Source: Prescottella sp. R16 | Lineage (GTDB): Bacteria > Actinomycetota > Actinomycetes > Mycobacteriales > Mycobacteriaceae | DNA length: 64,000 nt | NCBI RefSeq assembly: GCF_030656875.1 | Contig: NZ_CP130943.1 | Location: 868,001 to 932,000, forward strand | Direction of reading: 5' to 3' | Shown here: piece by piece, positions 9,175 through 20,136 of the stretch | How positions within the stretch are numbered: position 1 is the stretch's first letter | Layout: every line of letters begins with the position of its first letter | Position numbers and translations under genes: made by a program | Notes under the pieces: model-generated | What the model saw: only the letters and a program-made list of their open reading frames with translations | The model's database searches: none | What the model was told of the DNA's origin: nothing

Positions 9175-9215
9175 CGGTCCTCTTCGTGGTGGGAACATCT
9201 CGACGAATCCACTAC

Positions 9216-9230
9216 TCTATACAATGTAGA
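9216..9230. promoter_or_regulatory. Candidate TetR operator / promoter between the TetR and VOC genes
   Basis: The AT-rich imperfect palindrome TCTATACAATGTAGA sits in the intergenic gap, 42 bp from the TetR start and 26 bp from the VOC start. It contains TACAAT, a good -10 for the VOC gene. Overlap of an inverted repeat with a -10 element is a typical arrangement for TetR repression. Confidence 0.45.
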
Positions 9231-9255
9231 AGGTTTCTCGATTCGTGGAGGTCAC

Positions 9256-9633
9256 ATGAAGATCACCGGTACCGCGTTGTCGCTGAACGTCGCCGACACC
9301 GACGCGTCGGCCGAATTCGCCAAGACCCACTTCGGATTCACCGAAGCCATGGCGGACGACGGCTTCGTCTCCCTCTCCCACCCCGACGCCGGCGTCAACC
9401 TCGTGTTCCTGCGCACCGGGCTCGGCACTTTCACGCCCGCGTCGATCGCCGGGCCCGCCGGACAGGGGCTGCTGATCGCATTCGTCGTCGACGACCTCGA
9501 CGCCGAGTACGCCCGCATCGCCGCCACCGGGGCCACCGTCGTCACCGAACCCGAGACCGAACCGTGGGGCGAAAGGTACTGCCAGTTCTCCGACCCCAAC
9601 GGCATCGTGTGGCAACTCGTGCAGTGGGTATAG
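9256..9633 (+). CDS. VOC-family (glyoxalase/bleomycin-resistance fold) protein
   Basis: This small protein of 125 residues is a vicinal-oxygen-chelate single unit with paired beta-alpha-beta-beta-beta motifs. It ends with the usual YCQFSDPNGIVWQLVQW strand, and the Asp-Pro-Asn-Gly turn is diagnostic. The ATG at 9256 follows GGAGG at 9247-9251. It lies divergent to a TetR regulator, so it is probably an inducible detoxification or resistance protein. Substrate is not predictable from the sequence. Confidence 0.85.
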   Translation: MKITGTALSLNVADTDASAEFAKTHFGFTEAMADDGFVSLSHPDAGVNLVFLRTGLGTFTPASIAGPAGQGLLIAFVVDDLDAEYARIAATGATVVTEPETEPWGERYCQFSDPNGIVWQLVQWV

Positions 9634-9648
9634 AGCAGGGGGTGCGGG

Positions 9649-10296
9649 TCAGGACACCTCGACGCCCGACTCCTCGGGAAGCACCCGCAACTCGGTGCCA
9701 CCGGGAGCCATCTCGGTGAGCCGGCCGTAATAGATACCGCGGGCGTCCTTCGCGACCACACCCTGGTGGATCGGTACCGCCACCCGCGGATGCACGGCCC
9801 GCAGATAGTCCACGGCCTCGGAGATCTTCAGCCACGGCGCCGCCGCCGGGATCGCCAGCACGTCCACCTGCTGCTCGGGGACGAACAGCGAATCCCCCGG
9901 ATGCATCAACTTCGCCGGGTTCTCCGCGTCCCCGAGCAGATAGGCCGTGTTGTCGATCAACGGAATCTCCGGATGGATCACCGCGTGCGTGCCACCGGTC
10001 CCGGTCACCTGCACCTCGCCGACGTTGAACACGTCACCCGGATACACCGCCGTCCACGTCTCGCCCAGCAGCGCCGACGTCTCCGGATCGGCGTACAGGC
10101 CCGCCCCCGGATTCGCGTCGACCAGCGCCGGCAGCCGTTCGGGATCGGCATGATCGGGATGCTGATGCGTGATCAGAATCGCGTCGAGGTCCGTGATCCC
10201 CTCGAATCCGTGCGAGAAATTACCCGGATCGAACAGGATCTTGGCGCCGTCGAGCTCCACCAGGACACAGGAATGGCCGAAGTGCGTCAGTCGCAT
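9649..10296 (-). CDS. MBL-fold metallo-hydrolase
   Basis: This metallo-beta-lactamase-fold hydrolase has 215 residues. The metal-binding motif THQHPDHAD appears near residue 45, with a further histidine in GTHAVIHPE and the terminal PIHQG. This order matches the UlaG/UPF0173-like branch. ATG at 10296 gives the family start MRLTHFGHSC; an upstream codon at 10317 would add seven residues. It is divergent from purS. Physiological substrate is unknown. Confidence 0.85.
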   Translation of the reverse strand: MRLTHFGHSCVLVELDGAKILFDPGNFSHGFEGITDLDAILITHQHPDHADPERLPALVDANPGAGLYADPETSALLGETWTAVYPGDVFNVGEVQVTGTGGTHAVIHPEIPLIDNTAYLLGDAENPAKLMHPGDSLFVPEQQVDVLAIPAAAPWLKISEAVDYLRAVHPRVAVPIHQGVVAKDARGIYYGRLTEMAPGGTELRVLPEESGVEVS

Positions 10297-10437
10297 GGAA
10301 CGAGTATGCGGGATCACACTCGTGAGCGCGGCGACCTCGCACGATCACTCGATGCCGAGGACCGTTCACCTGACCGGTAAACTTCTGCACGCCCGGTGCG
10401 ATCCCGGGCAGAAACCAGCCATAGCGAGGAGCAGCAC

Positions 10438-10674
10438 GTGGCCCGTGTCGTTGTCGATGTCATGCCCAAGGCCGAAATTCTCGACCCGCAGGGGCAGGCC
10501 ATTGCCGGGGCGCTGTCCCGGCTCGGTCATGCCGGCGTGTCGGAAGTCCGCCAGGGTAAGCGGTTCGAACTCGAAGTCGACGACAGCGTCAGCGACGACG
10601 AGCTCGCCACCATCGCCGAGTCGCTGCTCGCGAACACGGTGATCGAGGACTGGAAGGTCACGCGAGTCCAGTGA
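10438..10674 (+). CDS. purS: Phosphoribosylformylglycinamidine synthase subunit PurS
   Basis: This 78-residue small subunit couples PurQ and PurL in the fourth step of purine synthesis. It has the typical pattern [18 protein letters not shown] at the N-terminus and ends WKVTRVQ. The GTG at 10438 is preceded by GAGGAG about 8 nt upstream. Its stop overlaps the purQ start (GTGA), the standard actinobacterial purS-purQ coupling. TAAACT at 10377-10382 is a plausible -10 element. Confidence 0.95.
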   Translation: MARVVVDVMPKAEILDPQGQAIAGALSRLGHAGVSEVRQGKRFELEVDDSVSDDELATIAESLLANTVIEDWKVTRVQ

Positions 10675-11348
10675 GTGCACGCATCGGAGTCATCACGTTC
10701 CCGGGCACGCTCGACGACGTCGACGCCGCCCGCGCCGTGAAGCTGGCCGGCGGCGAGGCCGTCAGCCTGTGGCACGGCGACGCCGACCTCAAGGGCGTCG
10801 ACGCAGTCATCGTTCCCGGTGGTTTCTCGTACGGCGACTACCTGCGCTGCGGTGCCATCGCCCGTTTCGCTCCCGTCATGGGCGAGGTCGTCAAGGCCGC
10901 CGAGGGTGGCATGCCGGTCCTCGGCATCTGCAACGGCTTCCAGGTGCTGTGCGAGGCCGGTCTGCTGCCGGGCGCCCTCACCCGCAACGCCGGCCTGCAC
11001 TTCGTGTGCCGCGACCAGTGGCTGAAGGTCGAGTCCAACTCCACGGCCTGGACGTCCCGCTACGAAGCCGGCGCCGAGATCCTCGTCCCGCTCAAGTCCG
11101 GCGAAGGCCGCTACCAGGCGTCCGAGCAGGTGCTCGACGAGCTCGAAGGTGAGGGCCGCGTCGTGTTCCGCTACGCCGGCGACAACCCCAACGGCTCGCA
11201 GCGCGGCATCGCCGGCATCGCGTCCGCCAACGGCCGCGTCGTCGGCCTCATGCCGCACCCCGAGCACGCCACCGAGGCCCTCACCGGCCCCAGCGACGAC
11301 GGACTGGGCATGTTCTACTCCGCACTCGAGAGTGTGCTGACCGCCTGA
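10671..11348 (+). CDS. purQ: Phosphoribosylformylglycinamidine synthase glutaminase subunit PurQ
   Basis: This 225-residue class I glutamine amidotransferase supplies ammonia for FGAM synthesis. The nucleophile motif GICNGFQ is near residues 84-90 (Cys86), and the His-Glu pair is in MPHPEHA near the C-terminus. The GTG start overlaps purS by four bases. PurL, its synthase partner, lies about 4.7 kb downstream rather than adjacent, as in M. tuberculosis. Confidence 0.97.
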   Translation: MSARIGVITFPGTLDDVDAARAVKLAGGEAVSLWHGDADLKGVDAVIVPGGFSYGDYLRCGAIARFAPVMGEVVKAAEGGMPVLGICNGFQVLCEAGLLPGALTRNAGLHFVCRDQWLKVESNSTAWTSRYEAGAEILVPLKSGEGRYQASEQVLDELEGEGRVVFRYAGDNPNGSQRGIAGIASANGRVVGLMPHPEHATEALTGPSDDGLGMFYSALESVLTA

Positions 11349-11385
11349 GCCGTCGGCGCGGTACCGCGCCCACCTCCGGGTCCAC

Positions 11386-11436
11386 AGCTGAAGGGACCCT
11401 TCAGTCGCCCACAGCGACCGAAGGGTCCCTTCAGCT
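11386..11436 (+). terminator. Terminator-like inverted repeat after purQ
   Basis: Arms 11386-11402 and 11420-11436 pair perfectly over 17 bp; beyond one mismatch a further 5 bp pair, leaving a short loop. Each arm is itself a short palindrome (TGAAGGG-A-CCCTTCA type). No T tract follows. It sits 37 bp past the purQ stop. Confidence 0.7.
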
Positions 11437-11484
11437 GTTCTGAAGTGGCCACACTCGGTGGCGAGGTTCGCTAGCGTCCCGCGC

Positions 11485-12561
11485 ATGATCACCACCGTCG
11501 TCTGGGGTACCGGCAACGTCGGCCGCGCGGCGATCCGCGCCGTGCACGCCAACCCGCACCTGGAACTGTCCGCGGTCGTCGTGCACGATCCGGCGAAGGT
11601 CGGCCGCGACGCCGGCGATCTCGGGGACGTCGGCGTCGACACCGGAGTGTCGGCCACCGACGACGTCGACGCCGTTCTCGCCACCCGTCCCGGCGCGGTC
11701 GTGTACGCGGCGTCCGGCGAGATCCGCCCCGACGACGCGGTCGCCGACATCGTGCGGATCCTTCGCACCGGGGCGGTGGTGGTGACGCCGTCGGTGTACG
11801 CCCTCTACGACCACCGCAGTGCACCCCCGGAGCTCCGTGACCCGATCGTCGACGCGATCGCGGCGGCCGGCGGGTCGCTGTTCGTGTCGGGTGTCGACCC
11901 GGGTTGGGGCAACGACGTCCTGCCGCTGCTGATCAGCGGGCTCGGCTCCACCGTCGACACGATCCGCTGCCAGGAGATCTTCGACTACGCGGACTACGAC
12001 CAGCCCGACTCGGTGCGCTACCTCGTCGGGATGGGGCAGCCGATGGACTACGAGCCGCCGATGATCGCGCCGTCCGTGCCGACGATGGTGTGGGGCGGGC
12101 AGATCCGGTTGATGGCGCGGGCACTCGGCGTCGAACTCGACGAGATCCGCGAGACCGTGCAGCGGCGGCCCCTCGAATCGGACGTCACCACCGCGACCAT
12201 GGGCGACTTCGCCGCGGGAACCCAGGGCGCACTGCGCTTCGAGGTGCAGGGCATCGTCGGGGGAGTGCCGCGGATCGTCGTCGAGCACGTCACCCGCATC
12301 CATCCGTCGTGCGCGCCGGACTGGCCGACGCCACCCGACGGCGGCGCCGGCGCACACCGCGTGATCATCGAGGGGCGGCCGCGGATCGAGGTCACCGTCG
12401 AGGCCACCGACGAGGGCGGTAGTCGGGCCGCGGGCGGCAACGCCACCGCCGTCGGACGCCTCGTGGGCGCGATCGACTGGCTCGTCGCCGCCGAACCCGG
12501 CCTGTACGACGCCCTCGACGTGCCGCTGCGACCGTCGCCGTCGATGCTGCCGCGCAGCTGA
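11485..12561 (+). CDS. DapB-like NAD(P)-dependent dehydrogenase
   Basis: This 358-residue oxidoreductase has an N-terminal Rossmann motif VVWGTGNVGRAAI (residues 5-17) and resembles the dihydrodipicolinate reductase / 2,4-diaminopentanoate dehydrogenase-like family that is abundant in mycolata. SGVDPGWGNDVLP near residues 138-150 is typical of this group. ATG at 11485 is chosen over 11458 because the Rossmann strand begins immediately after it. Specific substrate and pathway are unknown; the gene stands alone. Confidence 0.8.
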   Translation: MITTVVWGTGNVGRAAIRAVHANPHLELSAVVVHDPAKVGRDAGDLGDVGVDTGVSATDDVDAVLATRPGAVVYAASGEIRPDDAVADIVRILRTGAVVVTPSVYALYDHRSAPPELRDPIVDAIAAAGGSLFVSGVDPGWGNDVLPLLISGLGSTVDTIRCQEIFDYADYDQPDSVRYLVGMGQPMDYEPPMIAPSVPTMVWGGQIRLMARALGVELDEIRETVQRRPLESDVTTATMGDFAAGTQGALRFEVQGIVGGVPRIVVEHVTRIHPSCAPDWPTPPDGGAGAHRVIIEGRPRIEVTVEATDEGGSRAAGGNATAVGRLVGAIDWLVAAEPGLYDALDVPLRPSPSMLPRS

Positions 12562-12642
12562 GGGCTGTCCCGAGCGGGCACCGTCGACGGGTGAGTGAGA
12601 ATCGGCGCCACACGGCGGCCTCGGCGGAGCACACTGGGCGCC

Positions 12643-13122
12643 ATGAACATAGACATCCCAGAGGGTAAGGATCCGGTCGGTTACGTGTGGGGCGAGATGG
12701 TCCCCGAGATCGGGGTCGCCGCCTCGAAGTTCTCCCTGTCGGTGTACGCGAACTCGACACTGGACCTGCGCGAGTTCGAGGCCGCCCGGTTGCGGATCGC
12801 GCAGATCAACGGCTGCATCGTCTGCATGGACTGGCGCACCGAACGCGACGGACAGAAGGTCGAGGACGACTTCTTCGAGTCCGTCGAGAACTGGCGCACC
12901 ACCGACGCGTTCGACGACCGGGTCCGGCTGGCTGCCGAGTACGCCGAACGGTACGCGCTCGATCACCACAACCTCGACGACGAGTTCTGGGCGCGGATGA
13001 GCGCTCGCTACAGCCAGGCCGAGATCGTCGAACTGTCGATGTGCCTCGGCTCCTGGATCGCGTTCGGCCGCCTCAACCACGTGCTGGGGTTGGACACCGT
13101 CTGCGCATTGCCCGGCAGCTGA
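12643..13122 (+). CDS. Carboxymuconolactone decarboxylase (CMD/AhpD-like) family protein
   Basis: This all-helical protein of 159 residues has the redox CxxC motif INGCIVCMDW (Cys58, Cys61) followed by a conserved C-terminal helix. The CxxC form places it nearer the AhpD-like peroxidase/disulfide-reducing branch than true decarboxylases. ATG at 12643 gives the natural start. It is likely a cytosolic antioxidant or disulfide oxidoreductase; this is inferred from the family. Confidence 0.82.
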   Translation: MNIDIPEGKDPVGYVWGEMVPEIGVAASKFSLSVYANSTLDLREFEAARLRIAQINGCIVCMDWRTERDGQKVEDDFFESVENWRTTDAFDDRVRLAAEYAERYALDHHNLDDEFWARMSARYSQAEIVELSMCLGSWIAFGRLNHVLGLDTVCALPGS

Positions 13123-13126
13123 GCCG

Positions 13127-13252
13127 TCAGGCGGTCGAGGACGGCGGCAGCGCCTCGAGGAAGCCCTCGCCGGCCGCGAAGAACAGCGAACCGGTGACCG
13201 CGACGGAGAAGTCCGGCACCCGAATGTCGGTGCCGCGCGCTACCGTCCGGCC
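13127..13252 (-). pseudogene. Possible 3' remnant of a lost gene (coding-like tail)
   Basis: On the minus strand about 35 codons ending in TGA at 13127 read as a plausible protein C-terminus (VPDFSVAVTGSLFFAAGEG, then FLEALPPSS). Third codon positions are almost all G or C, as in real genes here. The frame continues upstream only into the antisense of the VOC and pepC genes, and no start lies in this gap. It may be a decayed gene tail or chance. In M. tuberculosis a minus-strand acetyltransferase gene lies in this area between purL and the pepC/VOC pair, but I see no acetyltransferase motif here. Confidence 0.25.
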
Positions 13253-13603
13253 ATGACGCTGACACTCGGCATGATCACATTCGATTCGACGGATCCCGGG
13301 CCGCTCGCGCGCTGGTGGGCGGACCTGACCGGCGGCACGATCGAGCAGGAGAACGACGGCTGGTTCTACATGGTCGGGATTCCCGGCTGGGGACAGAAGT
13401 TGGGCTTCCAGAAGGTAGAGGATCCGACGCCCGGCAAGAACCGTCAACACCTGGACCTGGGGGCGGCCGACCTGGACGCCGAGGTCGAGCGGGTCCTCGC
13501 GGCCGGCGCCACCGAGGTGCACCGCGAGAACCTGGACGGCTTCCGCTGGGTCGTGTTCGCCGATCCGCAGGGCAACCAGTTCTGTGTGTCGGGAGCACAC
13601 TGA
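13253..13603 (+). CDS. VOC-family protein
   Basis: This 116-residue vicinal-oxygen-chelate protein is of the small glyoxalase-like type. It starts with LGMITFDSTDPGPLARWW, the typical first strand and helix, and ends with FRWVVFADPQGNQFCV. A VOC gene next to the M18 aminopeptidase is also found in M. tuberculosis, so this is a conserved neighbour pair. Function is unknown; no partner enzyme is apparent. Confidence 0.85.
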   Translation: MTLTLGMITFDSTDPGPLARWWADLTGGTIEQENDGWFYMVGIPGWGQKLGFQKVEDPTPGKNRQHLDLGAADLDAEVERVLAAGATEVHRENLDGFRWVVFADPQGNQFCVSGAH

Positions 13604-13627
13604 GCCCGGTGCTGCATGATGGTCGGT

Positions 13628-14920
13628 ATGCCAGCGAAGACCCGCGCCGATGCCCAGGGATTGTGTTCGTTCGTCGATGCCTCGCCGTCGCCGTTCCACG
13701 TGTGTGCGACGGTCGCAGCCGAGTTGTCCGACAACGGATTCACCGAACTGCGTGAGACGGACGCGTGGCCGGAGACGCCGGGCCGCTACTACCTGATCCG
13801 GGGCGGTTCGCTGATCGCGTGGAGCACCGAGGGCGTCCCGAGCGGCGGTCCATCGTCGCCGTTCCGGATCGTCGGCGGGCACACCGACAGTCCCAACCTG
13901 CGGGTCAAGCAGCATCCGGATCTCGTCTCGGCGGGCTGGCAGTTGGTCGGCCTCGAGCCGTACGGCGGGGCATGGCTCAACTCGTGGCTCGACCGTGATC
14001 TCGGTATCTCCGGTCGGATCGGGGTCCGTGACGGCGACACGGTCCGGGACGTGCTGGTGCGCATCGACCGCCCGATCCTGCGGGTGCCGCAGCTGGCGAT
14101 CCACCTGTCGGAGGACCGCAAGGGTGTGCAACTCGACCCGCAGCGGAACGTCAACGCGGTGTGGGGGATCGGCGACGAGCCACGCTCGTTCCTCGGTTTC
14201 GTCGCCGGGGAAGCGGGCGTCGACCCGGCCGCGGTTCTCGGATGGGAACTCATGACCCACGACCTCGCCCCGTCCGCCGTGGTGGGGGAGGACGCGTCGC
14301 TGGTGAGCGCGCCGCGGCTCGACAACCAGGGCACGTGCTACGCGGGGCTGCAGGCCCTGCTCGCCGCGGTCGCCGAGCCCGGCCACGGTATCCCGGTACT
14401 GGCCCTGTTCGATCACGAGGAGGTCGGCAGCATGTCCGACCGCGGCGCCTTCTCCGACCTGCTGAACTCGGTCCTCGAACGGATCGTGCTGCTCCGCGGC
14501 GGCGGCCGCGAGGACTTCCTACGGGCACTGTCCGGGTCGGTGTGCGCGTCCGGCGACATGGCGCACGCCACCCACCCGAACTACCCGGACCGGCACGAGC
14601 CCGCACATCGCATCCGCGTCAATGCCGGCCCCGTACTCAAGGTCAACCAGAACCTGCGCTACGCGTCCGACACCACCGGGGCCGCCGAGTTCGCGCTGGC
14701 CTGCGACCGGGCCGGTGTTCCGCTGCAGCGCTACGTGCACCGCGCCGACCTGCCGTGCGGGTCCACGATCGGGCCGATCACCGCGTCCCGCACCGGGGTG
14801 TCGACGGTCGACGTGGGCGCCCCGCAGTTGGCGATGCACTCGGCGCGGGAACTGATGGGCGCCGATGACGTCCGGATGTATGCGGACGCGCTGGCGGCGT
14901 TCCTGACGCCGGTGCGGTAG
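13628..14920 (+). CDS. pepC: M18-family aminopeptidase (PepC/ApeB)
   Basis: This cytosolic zinc aminopeptidase has 430 residues, the usual M18 length. Metal ligands and catalytic residues are visible in order: [30 protein letters not shown] and [12 protein letters not shown] at 13628 is preferred over 13616 because the conserved N-terminus begins there. It cleaves N-terminal, often acidic or aliphatic, residues from peptides. It is encoded directly after a VOC gene and ends a small plus-strand cluster. Confidence 0.95.
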   Translation: MPAKTRADAQGLCSFVDASPSPFHVCATVAAELSDNGFTELRETDAWPETPGRYYLIRGGSLIAWSTEGVPSGGPSSPFRIVGGHTDSPNLRVKQHPDLVSAGWQLVGLEPYGGAWLNSWLDRDLGISGRIGVRDGDTVRDVLVRIDRPILRVPQLAIHLSEDRKGVQLDPQRNVNAVWGIGDEPRSFLGFVAGEAGVDPAAVLGWELMTHDLAPSAVVGEDASLVSAPRLDNQGTCYAGLQALLAAVAEPGHGIPVLALFDHEEVGSMSDRGAFSDLLNSVLERIVLLRGGGREDFLRALSGSVCASGDMAHATHPNYPDRHEPAHRIRVNAGPVLKVNQNLRYASDTTGAAEFALACDRAGVPLQRYVHRADLPCGSTIGPITASRTGVSTVDVGAPQLAMHSARELMGADDVRMYADALAAFLTPVR

Positions 14921-14946
14921 GGGGCTTTTCTCCGTTCTCCTGCGAA

Positions 14947-14964
14947 ACTGGACGCCGGTCCAGT
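14947..14964. promoter_or_regulatory. Palindrome upstream of the first secreted-protein gene
   Basis: The sequence ACTGGAC-GCCG-GTCCAGT is a perfect 7-bp inverted repeat with a 4-bp centre. It begins 27 bp after the pepC stop and 119 bp before the next start. Size and symmetry suit a TetR-type operator, though the regulator is unknown. A weak terminator role is also possible. Confidence 0.4.
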
Positions 14965-15082
14965 AGAAAGAGGCACGGCTGTAATCGAGTCGGCCCGCAA
15001 CGGGTCGGCAGGGGCTGCTTCTGCGCTGACTGCGGGGATGTTCGGCACGGTGGTGGCCCTCGTCAACCGAATGGAGATCTGG

Positions 15083-15817
15083 ATGTCCCGCACCCCGATG
15101 CGCCGCCTCGCGGCCGCAACCGCCTCTCTGGCAGTTCTCGCCGGAGGTATCACCGTCGGACTCGGAGCCTCCGTGGCGCAGGCCGCGCCCGCATGTGCGC
15201 TCAGCCAGTCGGTCACCGAAAAGTGGGCCGGTTCCCTCGGGACGCCGTACACCGTGAGCAAGGAGATCGTCGGTGACGGCACCGTCGCACCGGGCGGCAC
15301 TGTCACGTACCTCACGAAGGTGTCCGGTTCGGGGGCGCTCGTCAACGAGATCCGCGACTTCCATCCGGCGGGCTTCCAGCTCGTGAAGGCCCGTCTGAAC
15401 GTCAAGTGGGTTCTCGGTGGTCAGCAGTGGGAGGACGTCACCGGCACCGTCGTGACCGGCAACAACTCCGTCAAGGCCACGGGCACCGGTTGGACCACGG
15501 CGGGCGGCGCAGTCATCGCCCTGGAAACCACCTACAAGGTCCCGGACAACGCGGTGGTCGGCACCAAGATCGACAGTGGCGCCGGCACCAAGATCGTGCT
15601 CGCAGGCGGCGACTGGAACATCGATCCGATGGGCGTGTGTGTCACCGTTCGTCAGCCGAACCCGGTCGAGGCCGGCGCGGGCAGCCTCGAGGACCTGGGC
15701 TTCGGCTCGGTGAACTCCGGATCGGGCCAGGTCTTCGGATCCGTCACCGACCCGCAGGGCTCCATGACCAATGTGATCAGCGGAGTCCTGGGCAACGTGC
15801 TCGGCAACATGAGCTGA
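15083..15817 (+). CDS. Secreted protein of unknown function, paralogue of the gene at 41950
   Basis: This 244-residue exported protein has a Sec signal peptide of about 34 residues (basic MSRTPMRRL start, hydrophobic core, cleavage after AQA). The mature part has the motif GDGTVAPGGTVTY, a PAGFQL turn, TTYKVPDNAVVGT-DSGA and DPMGVCVTVR with one of two cysteines, which probably form a disulfide with Cys38. The pattern suits a single Ig-like (DUF11-like) beta domain followed by a glycine/serine linker and a short amphipathic tail. ATG at 15083 has GGAG six bases upstream. It stands alone between pepC and purL. No known activity is recognisable. Confidence 0.78.
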   Translation: MSRTPMRRLAAATASLAVLAGGITVGLGASVAQAAPACALSQSVTEKWAGSLGTPYTVSKEIVGDGTVAPGGTVTYLTKVSGSGALVNEIRDFHPAGFQLVKARLNVKWVLGGQQWEDVTGTVVTGNNSVKATGTGWTTAGGAVIALETTYKVPDNAVVGTKIDSGAGTKIVLAGGDWNIDPMGVCVTVRQPNPVEAGAGSLEDLGFGSVNSGSGQVFGSVTDPQGSMTNVISGVLGNVLGNMS

Positions 15818-15876
15818 TTCGGCTCGTCGCCAGGATCCTGCGGAACGGCAGCCATGCGCTGAGCGGAGGTTCCGAA

Positions 15877-15907
15877 TCGCTCCCGGAAGCAGTGCTTCCG
15901 GGAGCGA
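15877..15907 (+). terminator. Terminator of the first secreted-protein gene
   Basis: A perfect 15-bp inverted repeat (15877-15891 and 15893-15907, TCGCTCCCGGAAGCA and complement) lies about 60 bp after the stop and is followed by TTTCCG. The very short centre means the real loop uses the innermost bases. Confidence 0.75.
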
Positions 15908-16068
15908 TTTCCGTTTCGGAACGCGGTCGGCCGGGTTTCGCGAAGCGGATCGGGAGAACCGGCACGTAGTGGGTGCGCGGTGTGTCGGTACGCCCGGCTA
16001 GACTTCGACCTGGCAGTGCGCCGCCCGCCCTGCCGATTCGATCCCAGAGGGAAGGGACCACACGCCCC

Positions 16069-18348
<2,280 letters not shown>

Positions 18349-18351
18349 TGC

Positions 18352-20136
18352 GTGACGGACTCGGGGGTCGAACGGGAGGTGGTCGCCGAGCTGCGGGAGA
18401 ACCCGCAGCCGGTGACCCCTGCCGCCGACCCCCGGTTCGATCAACGACATCCGTTCGTCGTCTGGGCGTGGGGCCTGCTGCGCCTGGACTTCACGGGCAT
18501 CGCGTTCGGCACCCTGTTCTTCTGCTGGTCGCTGACGCCGTCGCTGCTGCCGCGTGACTGGCTCTTCCAAGGGCTGATCGGCGGCATCAACGCCGCGTTC
18601 GGATATGCGGTGGGCACGGCGCTCGGCTGGGTCGTCTACGAGTTCGGGCTCGCGCGCCGGTCGTGGTGGCCGCTGCCGGACCAGTACATGCGGGCGATCA
18701 AGGTCGCGGTGCCGGCGCTGTCCGCGCTGGCCGCGGTCATCATGCTGGTGTACGCGGCCGGGTGGCAGCGGGAACTGTCGGCGCTCATGAACGCCGAGGG
18801 CACCACCACCACCGGCTACATCCGCACCGGCGGGCTGAGCCTGCTCGTGGCGGCCGCCCTCATCTCGCTGTGGCGGGTGATGCGCGACCTCGTCCGATGG
18901 GTCGCCCGGCAGCTCAACAAGTGGCTGAAGATCCCGCGTCCCGCCGCGTCGGCGGCCGGTTTCGCCGTCGTGCTCGTGCTCGTGTTCATGCTCGTCGACG
19001 GCATCCTGCTGCGCGTCGGCTACGCGGCCGTCAACTCGGCATTCAGTCTGCAGAACAACGAGACCCGTCCCGGCGCGGTGCAGCCGATCCTGCCCGAGAA
19101 GTCGGGCAGCCCGGCGTCCGTGGCGCCGTGGGACACCCTCGGTTTCGAGGGCCGCAACTTCGTCTCCGGCGGTATCCACGCCGACGAACTGACCGCCGCC
19201 AACGGCAAGCCCGCCAAGGAACCGATCCGGGTGTACGCGGGCCTCGAGACCGCCGACGACACCGCCGCCCGAATGAACGTCGTGCTGGACGAACTGGAGC
19301 GGACCAAGGCCTTCGAACGCAAGACGCTCGTCATCATCCCGACCACCGGCACCGGCTGGGTCAATCCCACCGCCGCGCAGGCGATCGAGCTCGTCGAGAA
19401 CGGTGACAGCGCGCTCGTCGCGGCCCAATACTCGTACCTGCCGAGCTGGATCTCGTTCGTCGCCGACCGCGGCCGGGCCGCGGTCGCCGGCGACGCGCTG
19501 ATCAATGCCGTCCACGACCGCTGGCTCACCAAGCCGGAGGCCACCCGGCCCAAGCTGTACGTGTACGGCGAGAGCCTCGGCACCCAGGCCGGCGAGGGCG
19601 CCTTCGACGGACTCGCCGACATCCGGGAGACCGTCGACGGTGTGCTGTGGGTGGGGCCGCCCAACTCGAACCCGTTGTGGAGTGCGCTCACCGAGCGGCG
19701 CGACCCCGGCACCCCCGAGGTGCAGCCGGTGTACGCGGACGGCCTGGTGGTGCGGTTCGCCGACGACGCGGACGCGATCCCGGGTGGCCCCGGGCCGTGG
19801 CTCGAACCACGGGTGCTCTACATCCAGCATCCGTCGGACCCGGTCGTGTGGTGGTCGCCGGATCTGGCGTTCACTCGGCCCGACTGGCTGTCGGAGCCAC
19901 CGGGTTTCGATCGGCTGCCGTCGATGAAGTGGTTCCCGTTCGTCACCTTCTGGCAGGTGAGCGCAGACCTCGCGAACGCGGCCGGCGTGCCGGACGGACA
20001 CGGCCACAACTACGGCACCGTCATCCTCGACGGCTGGGTCACCGTCACGCAGCCACCCGGGTGGACGCCCGCCGACACCGAACGGACCCGGGTCGTGCTC
20101 GAGGCGTTGCGCGGCCACGACGGGCCCGAGAAGTGA
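18352..20136 (+). CDS. Membrane-anchored alpha/beta hydrolase (Abhydrolase_9-like)
   Basis: This 594-residue protein has an N-terminal region with about four to five hydrophobic helices (residues 45-225) and a C-terminal catalytic region with the nucleophile elbow YGESLGTQAGE near residue 404. This two-part structure matches the actinobacterial Abhydrolase_9 family (N-terminal membrane domain plus hydrolase). It probably acts on lipids at the membrane, by inference. The GTG start lies 3 bp after the purL stop, and its own stop overlaps the next gene by four bases, so it is coupled to the CPBP protease gene. Confidence 0.82.
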   Translation: MTDSGVEREVVAELRENPQPVTPAADPRFDQRHPFVVWAWGLLRLDFTGIAFGTLFFCWSLTPSLLPRDWLFQGLIGGINAAFGYAVGTALGWVVYEFGLARRSWWPLPDQYMRAIKVAVPALSALAAVIMLVYAAGWQRELSALMNAEGTTTTGYIRTGGLSLLVAAALISLWRVMRDLVRWVARQLNKWLKIPRPAASAAGFAVVLVLVFMLVDGILLRVGYAAVNSAFSLQNNETRPGAVQPILPEKSGSPASVAPWDTLGFEGRNFVSGGIHADELTAANGKPAKEPIRVYAGLETADDTAARMNVVLDELERTKAFERKTLVIIPTTGTGWVNPTAAQAIELVENGDSALVAAQYSYLPSWISFVADRGRAAVAGDALINAVHDRWLTKPEATRPKLYVYGESLGTQAGEGAFDGLADIRETVDGVLWVGPPNSNPLWSALTERRDPGTPEVQPVYADGLVVRFADDADAIPGGPGPWLEPRVLYIQHPSDPVVWWSPDLAFTRPDWLSEPPGFDRLPSMKWFPFVTFWQVSADLANAAGVPDGHGHNYGTVILDGWVTVTQPPGWTPADTERTRVVLEALRGHDGPEK

